Shown one piece after another: positions 36,344 through 47,615 of a stretch of DNA of 64,000 nucleotides; position 1 is the first letter of the stretch; each line of letters opens with the position of its first letter. The notes under the pieces were generated by a model that made no database searches, was not told the origin of the DNA, and worked only from the letters and a program-made list of their open reading frames with translations. The stretch comes from Paramecium octaurelia (Eukaryota > Ciliophora > Oligohymenophorea > Peniculida > Parameciidae). Where the stretch lies: assembly GCA_905182995.1 (NCBI GenBank), contig CAJJDP010000002.1:868001-932000 (forward strand). Reading direction: 5' to 3'. The position numbers and the translations under genes were made by a program.

Positions 36344-36758
36344 TGTTTAAAAATTAATAAATTTATTAATAATTACATTATTATTTTTTATTTATTTCTT
36401 TTTCATAATTTTCTCTATCCTCAACCACCCATAAACTATAATAAAGGTCTAAGCACTTAATTCCATTATCTATATAATAGAAGTGAATATTTTATTTCTT
36501 GTAATTAATTTTACTTTAAAACTAATATTTAATAGATTCTTCAAATTAATTATTACTGAAAATGAATATTCTTTCTTCTCTTTTAGAACAAACACATTTT
36601 AAATTCGATTGAAACAAAAATTTTATTTCTTTTTATATTACTTACAATAATTTATGTTCCACGAATAAACCATTACTAGGGAAGGATAAGTTAATTAATT
36701 TCCTAAGGAACATAAAGCCTTTTGATTAAATTGATTTTTATGATTAAAATTTTTATAA
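36344..36758. other. divergent intergenic region
   Basis: Lies between two divergent starts (36343 minus, 36759 plus) and should contain both promoters. It is AT-rich with no motif I can name. Confidence 0.5.
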
Positions 36759-37343
36759 ATGGGTTCAATGTGTGCTAAATGCAAAATGATTGAAAATGCT
36801 GATTCCGATCTCTATAGTCTGGATACAAAGATGCGAACGTTGAATGAGATGAGCAAAAGTACAAAGTTTTCATCATTAAAAATGAGCATTACTTATACAA
36901 ATCACATAAATTATAAGTTATCTGAATCAGAAGTTCGAGATGGAGATGATCCAATTCATTATATCAACAACAGCAGGGGAAGAATGAAATGTTTTAGTTT
37001 TTAAGAAGATTGTCAAAATTCATTAAAGAAATCTCAAATCACTGATAGCCCTATTACAGTGAAGAGTGAAACTAGAGGAATCAAAAAAAAAATCAAGATA
37101 TAGAAGGATCTCATCCATATTTAAAATTTAGATTTATCGTTTTATCTTTAAAGAAATTACTAATAATAAATTTATGAGGAACATTCACAGAGGAGTATTC
37201 TCAAGTCTCCTCTTAATAGAAGTTTCAACTCCTTTTCTGATTAAAAGAAAGTACATTTCGCTACAGGAACTAATTTCAAAACTAATCGATTTTAAACATC
37301 TATGAGAACCAATCTAAGCAAAATTAGAAAAAGTTTAATATGA
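36759..37343 (+). CDS. hypothetical protein with N-myristoylation-type N-terminus, 194 aa
   Basis: Intronless. The start MGSMCAKCK has Gly2 with Ser3 and nearby cysteines, fitting N-myristoylation followed by palmitoylation, so the protein is probably membrane-attached. The rest is polar and basic, with Ser/Thr-rich blocks (KSTKFSSLKMSITYTNH, KKSQITDSPITVKSETR) and a C-terminal HFATGTNFKTNRFQTSMRTN. It has no catalytic motif. Likely phosphorylated adaptor or structural protein (inference); family unknown. Confidence 0.65.
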
Positions 37344-37462
37344 ATTTATAGTAGGTTGTATTAGAAAATTAAAATTTTATATTTAATTCACACAGATTTA
37401 CTTTCATTTCTTTTTTAGACCTTTATTATTCTAATATCAGTAAAACTACCTCTCTTTAATAC

Positions 37463-38686
37463 ATGAAATCTTCTATGTATTTGAATAAATTTGCTATTGA
37501 TTAGAAATATCAAACAATATCCTATCTTAGTATAGAACTTCTGGAGAAAATTCAATTTTATAAAATAGTTGAAGTTATTTCTTCAATATTAAAAGGGAAT
37601 TTAAATATTTTTTTGCAAGTATCATCCTTCTCAAAGAAACCTCAATTATGTACTGGATAATTGGATAATCAATAGTATAGATACTTTTTGAATATTAAAA
37701 TTATAGAATTATGGATTAATAATAAAAACTAAAAAATTTTCAATTGAGGTTAAGATAACTGCAATTGTGTGTTCAGTCCTCATTTAATTAGATGATAAAA
37801 GCAATAATTATGCTTACTAATTCATTAGGGCATTTTGGGTAGAGAATAGACACGTTAATGTGAAGTGCATATTATGTCATTTCTTGCAATAAACATTTAA
37901 AAAGAAACAGTATGGACAATTTACAGTATTTAGACATCAGAAAATAAGGAATAAATTATTGCAAATTGATTTCACAGATGCTATTTTCAATGATTAATTG
38001 GATATGTATCTACATTTTGGAATATTGCAAAATTATTTAAGTGTTGAGAGTGAAAAAATGGATTCTCAAATTACCTATTTACAAATCTTATGGTTAATAA
38101 AAAAATATTAATAATAATAAGTAGAATATAAATATGGGAAGAAAAGAATTTGCTGTTAATGGAGATTATAAACTACTTTGAATTTAGTGGATTCTCTAGT
38201 CAATTATTTTTGGCATCAATTTATCTTTATATAATGGCATTAACTGAAAATTAAGAGTTAAGAATATCAACTTCAGGAATGTCTATGAAAAAATCAAAAG
38301 AGAAATTCATTTAGATACTTAGAAGAAATAGATATCCACTTATTAATTATTGATTCATGTTTTATTAATCGCCTTACATGAGTTGATTGGACAAGAAATG
38401 GAAAGCAGTTAAGGAAGATGATAATGACAATTTAAATTTTGAGAATGTTATCAATCAATTCACTAATCACAACCTCTTACAAACGTAATGAAAATTGGCA
38501 TACAAAAATTTTTAAGAATTATTAGTGCTTATGAAGAATGATGAGCTAAGAAAATAGGCTTATATCTTAGTATCTGAGATAAATTTTACAAAGGATCCAT
38601 CTCCTGTCAAATTTAGTATTCCATTACTATTGAATGTTCAAGATGTTAAGTAGAGTGTCAGATGGATAATAATACCCAAAAATTGA
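37463..38686 (+). pseudogene. TGA-interrupted gene remnant
   Basis: A long plus-strand stretch with strongly protein-like sequence broken by stops and frame changes. In one frame from 38054 to 38686 the product reads LLMEIINYFEFSGFSSQLFL, ASIYLYIMALTENQELRIST, LDKKWKAVKEDDNDNLNFEN and AYILVSEINFTKDPSPVKFS, but is interrupted by TGA at 38351, 38384 and 38489 before the final TGA at 38684. Just upstream of the first TGA there is no GT close enough for a normal small intron. Earlier parts (37463-38050) are in other frames, with blocks such as ILCHFLQQTFKKKQYGQFTV. A decayed duplicate gene is the simplest reading. No family named with confidence. Confidence 0.5.
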
Positions 38687-38706
38687 AGTTTCATTTTATT
38701 TATTAA

Positions 38707-39148
38707 ATGAATTAATAAAATAAGAGAAAGTTCAATGTACTAGAATACCTAAAAAATCCATATCATTTGCCACCAAAGCAAGACAAATTCGAGATCCCGC
38801 AAACTTGCAAGTCTGGCTCAAGGACTAATCAAAGAAGATTCTATAGGCCATATAAACATAAGACTCTTTTTCCAGAATTAAATAGTACCAATGCACTTTA
38901 TTTGAGCAAAACTAGTCAATAATTTAGGTAATCGAGAAAGGATTGGTAAGAAGACTTGTAGACCTGTCTTTAAAGTTAATAAGTAATGATATACAATTAT
39001 TCTTTAGATTAGAGATGTGCCAAATACAAATAAAGTCTCATAACTCTTTATGAAATCCTTACATAATTCTTCCTCTAGTCAATTGCTGAGAAAGTAACAA
39101 CCAGAGTTAAAGCCCTTATTGGAAATCTAAGCCCATAAGTTGTGTTGA
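38707..39148 (+). CDS. small hypothetical protein, 138 aa, or 3' exon of the remnant upstream
   Basis: Two exons; intron 38983-39007 (25 nt) with good GTAATG..TTTAG ends. After splicing the frame has 139 codons to TGA 39146-39148. The product is basic and soluble: RKFNVLEYLKNPYHLPPKQD, RRFYRPYKHKTLFPELN, then a Ser/Gln-rich C-terminus (LHNSSSSQLLRKQQ). Its start lies 20 bp after the last stop of the degenerate gene on the same strand, so it may be that gene's intact last exon. No family recognised. Confidence 0.45.
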
Positions 39149-39230
39149 TCTAAACAATTTTACTTTAAAAAATTATTCATTCTAAATTCTATATTTATGT
39201 TTTAATATGAAGATATAAAATAATAATATC

Positions 39231-39614
39231 TCATTAAATTTTTAAAGAATTTAAGTGTTTTATTAATTTCATGGTCTCGTCGTAGAGAGAGTCAAGATTC
39301 TTATCTTTTGGTGTACATTTGAAAATGAAGTCTTGAATTGGTCTTAGTATCTGATCAATAATTTTGGGAACTAAGAAAGGATCAATCTCTGGTTATAATT
39401 TAGCAAAGAATATCTCCTTCCTGTCCTGCAACGGTTTTTCAACTTCACAAATAGAAATATTTTGCTTTAGAAATTAATTGAAGATGTTAAAGACATAGTA
39501 TTACAAATCTAAATCATCGCAAGGTCCTAAGGGGAATACTATATAGCGAGTTTGAAAATCAAATATTTCGTTTCCTTCTGTTATAGACTTTTTCAACTAA
39601 AGGCCTTGGCTCAT
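39231..39614 (-). CDS. hypothetical protein, 127 aa
   Basis: Intronless frame from ATG 39614 to TGA 39231-39233, with a start 49 bp downstream of the ferrochelatase stop on the same strand. Composition is globular, with a mix of beta and helix: RYIVFPLGPCDDLDLQYYVF, NISICEVEKPLQDRKEIFFA, PFLVPKIIDQILRPIQDFIF, ending in a Leu/Lys helix. It has no signal peptide or membrane segment. I do not recognise the family; small size and placement give no functional hint. Confidence 0.6.
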
Positions 39615-39663
39615 AATTGATTTGATTAATATTTAAATAAATTATAGCATATATATTTTAATA

Positions 39664-40833
39664 TCATAACTCATGCTTGTTAACTATGTCACATTACTCG
39701 AATTTGCAGTCTACACATCTTTCTCTCTTGCTGCTGCACTTTTTGTTTCCCAACCCTTAGGTGACTAGGTCACTCAATGCTGCAATGAATTATGGGTGGT
39801 CGTTTAATGAATCACCCCTAATCACATTTTTCTTATGAGATTCAATGTCCTTCTTCAAATCATCCATGAGCTAGATATCTAATTCATAGAGTGTTTCAAG
39901 ATGATCACTAGTGAATCCCATAGGCGAAATGAGAATATTCTTGAATTTGCTTTTCTGGATGTACTGACTGAGAGCATGATGAGTGGCAGGTCTTAGCCAT
40001 TTGTTCAAGCCTACTTTGGATTAGTAGGACAAATCAAAAGGAACTGAGACTCCCATGTTCTTAAGATTGTCTATGACCAATTAACAGGACTCATAGATAT
40101 AATATGGATATTTCTCGCCGTCCCATACAAAATCAGCTGGTAGAGAATGTGCTGTGAATAGAATGAGTGTATCTTTTGGATCTAAATTCTGAGACTTAAT
40201 TTTATTGTTCAACAGAGTAGCCATGGCAGAGATGTAGAATTTGTTTTTGTGCCACGAATCAATTACTGACACTTCCAATTTGGGTTGAATTGTCTTATAT
40301 TTTTACAGTAATTCAATGGCATTTCGTATGGCATTCCCTCCGGTTGAACAAGAATACTGAGGATATTGAGAAAAGAGTAAGAATTTTTATATTCTTCCTT
40401 CAGTTTTCTCAAAGGCATACTCAATAGCATCTTCTTGAAGGGGTAGCCCATATCGAAATGCTGGAAGAAATCCACTTCCCTGTGGTTTGCTCATTAAAAT
40501 TCCTTGAACCATAGTCCATTTGAAAAGAGGAGAGAAGCCTCCTATTTTCTCGTATTGCTTATTGATTTTGGCAGGACCTCTCAATCTAGCTATGTATGGA
40601 CCCAAACCGAAAGGTATTCTAATGACAGTGGTGTCTTCAAAGAATCTGACCAAGAATGGACTGATTTCAGAATATGAATTGGGCCTAGCCTATATTGTTA
40701 GAGATCACCCTCCTAGATTCAGCATAAGAATAGCGGTTTGATTTTTTGGGTCGAATTTGGTTTGTTCAAGGTACGGCAAGGACTGATTGTAAGTGGAGGA
40801 TCTGAATTTGGTGAATTGGTAAATGGATTTCAT
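39664..40833 (-). CDS. FECH: ferrochelatase, [2Fe-2S]-type, mitochondrial
   Basis: 381 aa in two exons; intron 40685-40708 (24 nt) within the conserved LNLGGP motif, whose removal restores it. Ferrochelatase inserts Fe2+ into protoporphyrin IX, the last step of haem synthesis, on the matrix side of the inner mitochondrial membrane. A basic presequence (MKSIYQFTKFRSSTYNQ) precedes AILMLNLGGPNSY. Conserved blocks are RLRGPAKINKQYEKIGGFSP, FSQYPQYSCSTGGNA, catalytic His in LFTAHSLP and ISPMGFTSDHLETLYELDI with the active-site Glu. The C-terminus has C-x2-C-x4-C (RCVDCKFEQC), which with the Cys of QYSCS matches the [2Fe-2S] ligands of animal ferrochelatase. The last residues, KHEL, resemble an ER-retrieval signal, probably by chance. 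Confidence 0.95.
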
Positions 40834-40888
40834 AGAAATATATTTATATGTCTAATTCTTGTACTTTAGTAATATATTTAAATAGTGA

Positions 40889-43800
40889 ATGGATAAATCA
40901 AAATTGGTTTAGCACACATCATCGTTGAATACTAATCTGCAATATTATCTAAATAAGTTCGAGAAGAACCAAGAATGGGCTGATATAGCTCCATTATTGA
41001 TGAAAATCGAAGGGTTATTGAAATAACACCCATCTCCTTACATAATCGAAAAAATATAATTAAGCAAGAGATTAGCGTAATGTCTGAATCCTCACGTATG
41101 AGTTTAGTCGATTAATTAGCTCTCTGCACCAATCCACATGTCTGTATTGAAGATCTATGATCAACTATTCAAAAATATGGCAAACTTCAGTGTTGAAGGA
41201 GATCCATCAGGAGTGGTCAAATTGTATTTGGAAGATCTCGCCCTATATTCAATTGGACTGCTACCCTTTTTTTCGAATGCGTCTTCGAAAGTGCGACCAT
41301 AATTCTTGGATCTAATTAAATAACATTATGTTCCTTTGGGAAGAGAGTTAATACCTATGTTGCCAGGATTGGTTACCAGTATATTGCCAGGTTTGGATGA
41401 TTAATAAGAGGCCAATCAGAAGAAATGCATGACTGTATTGGATGAATTGAGTCAATCAGCAGGCCGAAAATTTCTCATAGGGTCAGTGTGGATGTCTATG
41501 CTAAGAAGCCCTAAATGCCGAAGGTATATTGGGTAGATATCATCATAGTTCATCTATAAAGTATTTATCTCAGAAGATTCCAAAAATGTAACAGGAATAA
41601 GAGGATGAGCAATCAGATTACATGAGTGATGAATACGAAGAAGAAGAGTAATAGAAATCACAATCGATTGCATAAGAACAATAACAGAATTAATAGAAAG
41701 CTCCTCAAAATAATCAAGATTTAGATGACATTAAAGATGATTCCCTAGAATAGGTTATGGATAACAAAGCACAGAATGAAATAAGAAAGAGAACTATTGT
41801 TGTAGAATAGAGTATGGAATTAAAGCGAAAGTAAGCTCTGATGATCATTGAAGATGGTATCAATGAGGAAACACATGAAAACAATTTTCCACCACTTTAT
41901 GTGTCAGCACTCATTTCCTCTTTGGAAGATGAAAAGTATGATCGCCAATTCTATATAGTTAATTGATCAAGAGATAAGCACTCGATATGATGTATACACA
42001 TTTGAAATCCAATGTCATCTAAGAAAATAAGGAGATATTGGTTGAAGCCGCATTGAAGTTGCTGATAAGAAAGGATCTCTCTGTGACCAGACGAGTCAAT
42101 TAGTGGTTATTTGGTAAACCAGACATGGATAACAAGTACTAGATAACTGAACAAAATAAAGATATTCTATAATATGTTGTGAATTCATTTAACAAATTCT
42201 TACAATAAGAAGCCAATGAATAGAATGCAGTCTTTCCAATCAAATTGTTGTATAACTTCTTTATGGAACATGATCATATGGTTGAATTACTGATTGGACA
42301 GGTTTCCTTTAATCTAATTAAATATGTAGAGACTAATCACAAAAAATATCCGGAAATTGTAAAATCTTGCAAAAGATTATTGGAATCAATCACATCATTT
42401 CTGTTGATTGTTGTTAATGAAGTCAGCAAAGTGTACAACACTTATGTAAACTTCTTATTTTCTATTCTCATCACCAAAGAGGATAATTTTGAGAAGTCTA
42501 TAGAATTCACATTATTAAGAAGTGCTGCAGCTAATTTGATGACTTGTTTGTCAAAATTTTCACCAGAAGAATTGAGAAAACAATCACCTGGCTCCACTTT
42601 GAACAAACTATTGGTTAGAATGGAACAATTGCCATAATAATTGGATAAATAATTGGTAGGGCCAGCGGAGATGTCAAATTATGATGAAGCCATTGAAGAA
42701 TTTGGGTAGTTGTATTAAAATTTGTCTGATGTCATACTCGATGGAGACGAATAAATTAGAGTGGAATTTGAATCCATTAGCAAATCCTTAATTAAGGGAT
42801 TAAGATTTAAGTAAAACAAGGAAGTTCAACATTTACCAAAATGGTTTACGTCAATAACTAAAATAATCAAAGAGGAAAATCCCTCGATCTCTTTATTAGC
42901 CATTCAGAGTATGATTGAGATATTGATATCGGAGAAGGTGGATATCATATATGAGAATCTGAAGAAATTGATTGTGGAAGAAAGTAGGACGAAAATGTTG
43001 AAAAATCAAATCATTGAGGGATAAGATTATACCAAACTTACTTTAGAGAAATTGTGGAACCTTCTTGATTATCCCTTTTTCCATGAAAGAATCATAGAAA
43101 TGATTGTCAATCTCTCAAAAGTATTCCCAACATTTTTCACTGAAGTTGTAATCCATCAATTCAAAAATATGCAAGAAGCAGCCATCAGAAGATTTGCTCT
43201 CTTCTGGAAACTAAGTGCCACTCATTATAAGGAATTATAAGATCTAAACAAAGTGGGACTCTTTCTGATGCTTGATTTCTTGGATCATGAGAATCCAATC
43301 ATTAGACACAATGCTAAAAATTGGTTATTAGAATCAACAGAAATGTTAGAGAGAATCCTAGATCCTCTATTTGAAGTTCTAATTTAAAGTAGTTCATCCT
43401 GGTACTTAACCGATAACCAATAGATATTCTTCGCAAAAGTTTACGAAACCAAAAGAATCAATGAAACCATCAAAAAACTAAAATCAATTCTCATCTCATT
43501 CAGTGCCAGGTTCATGGAATATGTCTAAGAGACAGAGATCTCATCTTATATCAAGGATATCCGTATGCATTTCACCAATGAAAGTAGTGTTATTATGTAG
43601 AAGGACACCATGATGTACTTAGACTTATTGGTCATCATTTGTCTGAAATATGTGCAAGGATAAGCCATAGAAAGTATGTCTTTGAAATTCTACAAGGAAA
43701 ATGCTGCTGTTAATGCATCTGCATGTGAATACATCGAATTATTAATTGTCAATGTTGAGAATCCCATTGTCTCCTTGAAATTTGCAGAGTACATTATGCA

Positions 43801-46591
43801 ACCCTTGTAGATAGTATTATATCACGCAATCGAAAATGAAGATTTGGTTATGCAAGTGTAAATTCTCAATTTGTTCAAAGTCATTTTCTTCAATTCCTCC
43901 TTTAGGACTAAATTCCAACCCGAACAAAGAGAACTGATTGAAGATACCATGAGTAGATCAGTCAGTAATAGCATCTTCATTCCTACTCTTCTGAGGGGTA
44001 TGCATACTCATGTACTTTATGTCAGAGCCTAATACATTCACTTCATAAGTACCTGCATCCCTTTATTAGCTGAACATTTGAGATAATAAACTCTAACTGA
44101 TTGCGTTTAATAAATCTTGACGGCCTATTTCAAAATGATTAAAGATATTGCAAATAGATAATATGAATAATAGAAATCAGATCAGATGATGAATTAATTC
44201 GATTTCCTATAAGGATCATCTCAACATGAAATTTAATCCATTTTAATTGGAGTCAAGACTATTTTAAAACATATTCTTGGATTGTAAGAAAGGGATGACA
44301 TGTTTTATGAGAAGATGAAAGAGGACAATACTGTATTCAACACAGTTAAATCTATGATAACATTTGGTTTGCTAAATGTCTAAGATCAAAATAAAACAAC
44401 CAAGTTAATTTTCCAAAAGTTTCAGAATACTTGCGAAGTTATTATATCAACACTACCTTCCATTTTGGAATTATATATCAATTGTTGGTCCTTAGGATAG
44501 GACTTCATTAAATATTCTGACACTATGACAGCTATGGGTATTGGATCGTATTCATTTGACAAATTCAATTCATTCAATAAAATTCTATAAGAGTCGCAAT
44601 CCAAGGAGGCCAACATTGTCAAACCTTAAATCCTGTAAATGATGAAGCCACTATTTATGAGTTACTCTAAATAATTCATGACTGCATTACTCTCAGTATG
44701 GAGTAATTAAATCAATCTATTACAAAAATTATTCTTTGAAAATGAGTAAATCCTTATTGATCCTTTCTCTCTCCATTAAAACACTTTCCTATTGAAGACT
44801 ATTGAAATTATGATTATGATGCAATGTCCAATTGAACTCTTCTTAGACAGTCTATTAGAATGTTAATAATTGTAGGAGTTGCAGAAATATTATGATATTT
44901 ATAGAAGGAAGAAATTGTCAACCACAATGCTGAACTTTTAGATTTCTCAACAAGAAACAAATATCCTATACTTTTTATATTGTTATTTCACTTTTGCTTA
45001 AATAGATCCAAATTAATTAAAGAAAGAAAATCTCTTGCCTTTTTGGATATAAATAATGAAAATACTATAGATACTGGCTTTATCGAAATCCCCAAGCACG
45101 AATATGTGGTTATTGGAATTGTAATTACTTCTTACTCGTAAATATTCGCCCAAAGAAATCGTTGGAGATCAGCGATTCAGAAATCAACATCATGAATTCA
45201 TAAATGAAAAGTTAAAATATGTGGCTTTATTCGGAGGAAAACTTAATATCTTCTGGAATGACCCAGGTGTCAAACCAGAAGGAGATGATTTGTATCAATA
45301 ATATTCAATCAAATTTAAAGTGGTGACTCCTTTAACTCCAACTCTCTATGATATATATTTGAATGTCATTAAATCTCTAAATAAGGAGATACAATATGAA
45401 GTGACTGACATTGAGAAACTAATATTTAGTTAATTGAGCAGCGTGACTGAAGATTTCATTTAGACAAAATACAGGTTGATGTGCATAAAGACACTTAAAA
45501 ATGTGGCCTTGGAATTGCTTTAAAACTCTTATGCTGTGGAAAAGACGGAAAGAGTGGTTTTGAGATGTAAAGAAATGATGGACATTTTGTACCCTCTTTT
45601 AGAGAACAGAAGTCAGTACAATCAGATTTATGTTCAAATCATTTCAGAAATGTTGTATTTCCAATTAGATAAAGCAAGACAAGTGTTACTCAAGGTTTAT
45701 AAAGATTCAATACTGAACATTTTCAACAAAGAGGACTTCTTCATATAATCAAAGCATACTTTAAAGTATTGGACTAAGATTATCAATTGGGTTGTGTAGT
45801 ATGGCAGAAGTGATCTATTCACTTAATATTTAGAGTAGGTGGCTCAACAATCTTCGTTTTTCTTCAGCAGAGAAGGGGAGGAGAACAAAAGGAGAATTAA
45901 GACATTTGAACGCATCTGTTTTCTGATATTCAGTGGAGAGAGAGATCGGTATACTAAGAAATTAGATTTGCTCATTGAAAAGATATCTGAGGTCATAAAA
46001 TCAGATTCGGCCAATCCTGGACTTGTTATGCTTATTCTCTTTTGTGTAAGGATTCTCATCTTGAGACTGTCGCCAATTCAATTGAATGAACTATTTAGAA
46101 ATATGTGGCCAACACTTCTAACTTTATTAATTAGTATTTTCAAAAATAAGCAATCAAACTAAAATTTGGTACTGGCTGCTCTTAAATTAGTGGAAATGAT
46201 TTCCTTCATGCAATAGGATGAATTTTTCCTCCATCAATGGATTTTCATTTATGATTACTTTGGAATTAAAATTCAAGAGAACCAGGGCATAGGAGTACCC
46301 ATAACTCCATTTTTGTATTAGCCTTACTGTTCAAACTTCTTGTTTTAGCAATATTCAGTTGATTACAGCAAGGTGGAATAGACGAATGTGACTGATCCTT
46401 AGAAGAGAGAAATAATTATTAAGTAAATCAAAGTGGATGGACAACAACAATTGGAGGACATCTCTTTGTAATTGTGTAACTATTTGGTGCAGCTGAATAG
46501 CATTAGGATTTACACGATGAATGAAGATATCGAAGACTTGATAGAGAACGATTTCATCTAATTGGATTAGTTTATTTATGAATAATAATGA
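40889..46591 (+). CDS. DOP1: DOP1/Dopey-family Golgi-endosome trafficking protein
   Basis: 1,876 aa in four exons, all introns near the 5' end: 41096-41119 (24 nt), 41524-41548 (25 nt), 41936-41958 (23 nt). The rest is one long exon. Dop1 partners Mon2 and the flippase Neo1 at the trans-Golgi and endosomes. The N-terminus matches the Dopey domain: SAPIHMSVLKIYDQLFKNM, DLALYSIGLLPFFSNASSKV, ELIPMLPGLVTSILPGLDD and SVWMSMLRSPKCRR. An acidic/Gln-rich insert follows, then the conserved LIKRQALDMMYTHL. The remainder is alpha-helical, HEAT-like, ending with the C-terminal Dopey region (LALSKSPSTNMWLLELQLLL). Length is within the family range (yeast Dop1 about 1,700, animals about 2,300-2,500). The stop is 7 bp before the TMEM231 start. 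Confidence 0.9.
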
Positions 46592-46598
46592 TTAATAT

Positions 46599-47596
46599 AT
46601 GTTTACTTTATCAAGAGAAAAATTTGAAATTACATACACCAGCAAATTGATATCGATTCCCACATGCACTTGCATAATAGTATACTTTGGTATCATTGTG
46701 ATCCCATTTGTACTAGTTTTTGCTTCTGAAAGTATTCAACTGACTAATAAGACTTCTGGATCATGGTATCCACATTGGAGGAATAGTTAGACATTGAATA
46801 TGAGGGATTTCATTTTGTAAATGTCGTCACATCAGATGACTTAGTGTACCATTTCACAAATCAAAAATATCAGAAGATCGACGGTTCAGAATAATTGTTA
46901 TCATATTAATATTTGACTTTGCAAGGATCAAAAATATCAGTAAGTAATTATTAACAATTGAATAGGCTTTGATGGATGACACAAATGCAGATAATGTTCC
47001 TGAATAACTTAATTTTGATTTCTAATTATTCACAGATGCAGATAAGATCAAATAGGTTACAATATTATTGCCTTTGAGATGTTACTTTGCAAGTTTGCAT
47101 TTCAAATTTGATTGTTATTTGTACTTTCAAGAATCTGAAATAATCAGTGGCCAAGGGTTGTCGTAATTGTAAATAGCGGGAGAAGTACAATTCTATCAAT
47201 AAGAACCACTACCATCAAGGTATTCAATCCAACTTATATTATGATAGCAATTTTGATATTGATTATTATTCAGATATCATAGTTGATGATAATCTGAGTA
47301 ATCAATGGATGAGTGAAATGCTTTCATAGATTTATACTAGAACATACTCAATTCGACCTAGGTATATCAGTAGAAAGATTGGAGGGAATTCTGAGAAGCA
47401 ATTGAGAGTTAGTATAAAATTGGACAATATTAAAATGCAATTGATTCAAAGATGGGTAAGTTTACTTGCAATAATGAAATTGGCATGGCTGCAATATTTT
47501 TCAGTGTTCATAATAATTTGGATCATAGGGAGAGAGTTTTTGATCTTCTTATTTAGATTTAGGATAGTTGACACTTGCAAAGTGGAATAATTATGA
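46599..47596 (+). CDS. TMEM231: TMEM231-like ciliary transition-zone protein
   Basis: 307 aa in four exons; introns 46732-46751 (20 nt, ends AAG), 46940-46965 (26 nt) and 47220-47247 (28 nt). TMEM231 is a two-pass component of the MKS complex that forms the diffusion barrier at the cilium base. An N-terminal membrane helix (CTCIIVYFGIIVIPFVLVFA) is followed by FWIMVSTLEEQLDIEYEG, a large beta-rich extracellular part (LRCYFASLHFKFDCYLYFQE) and a second helix near the C-terminus in the diagnostic block KLAWLQYFSVFIIIWIIGRE, which aligns with KFAWVQYVSILLIFLWV of the human protein as I recall it. Length matches (human about 316 aa). The start is 7 bp after the DOP1 stop. Confidence 0.88.
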
Positions 47597-47615
47597 TTAA
47601 TATTTATTTTATCAA

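Noticed and set aside
44422..46059. Minus-strand ORFs inside DOP1
   Set aside because: No support beyond chance; the plus strand reads as one continuous 1,876-aa homologous protein here.
47461..47581. Possible intron starting GTAAGT within TMEM231
   Set aside because: No suitable AG follows at normal distance, and the unspliced frame reads straight into the conserved WLQYFSVFIIIW block.
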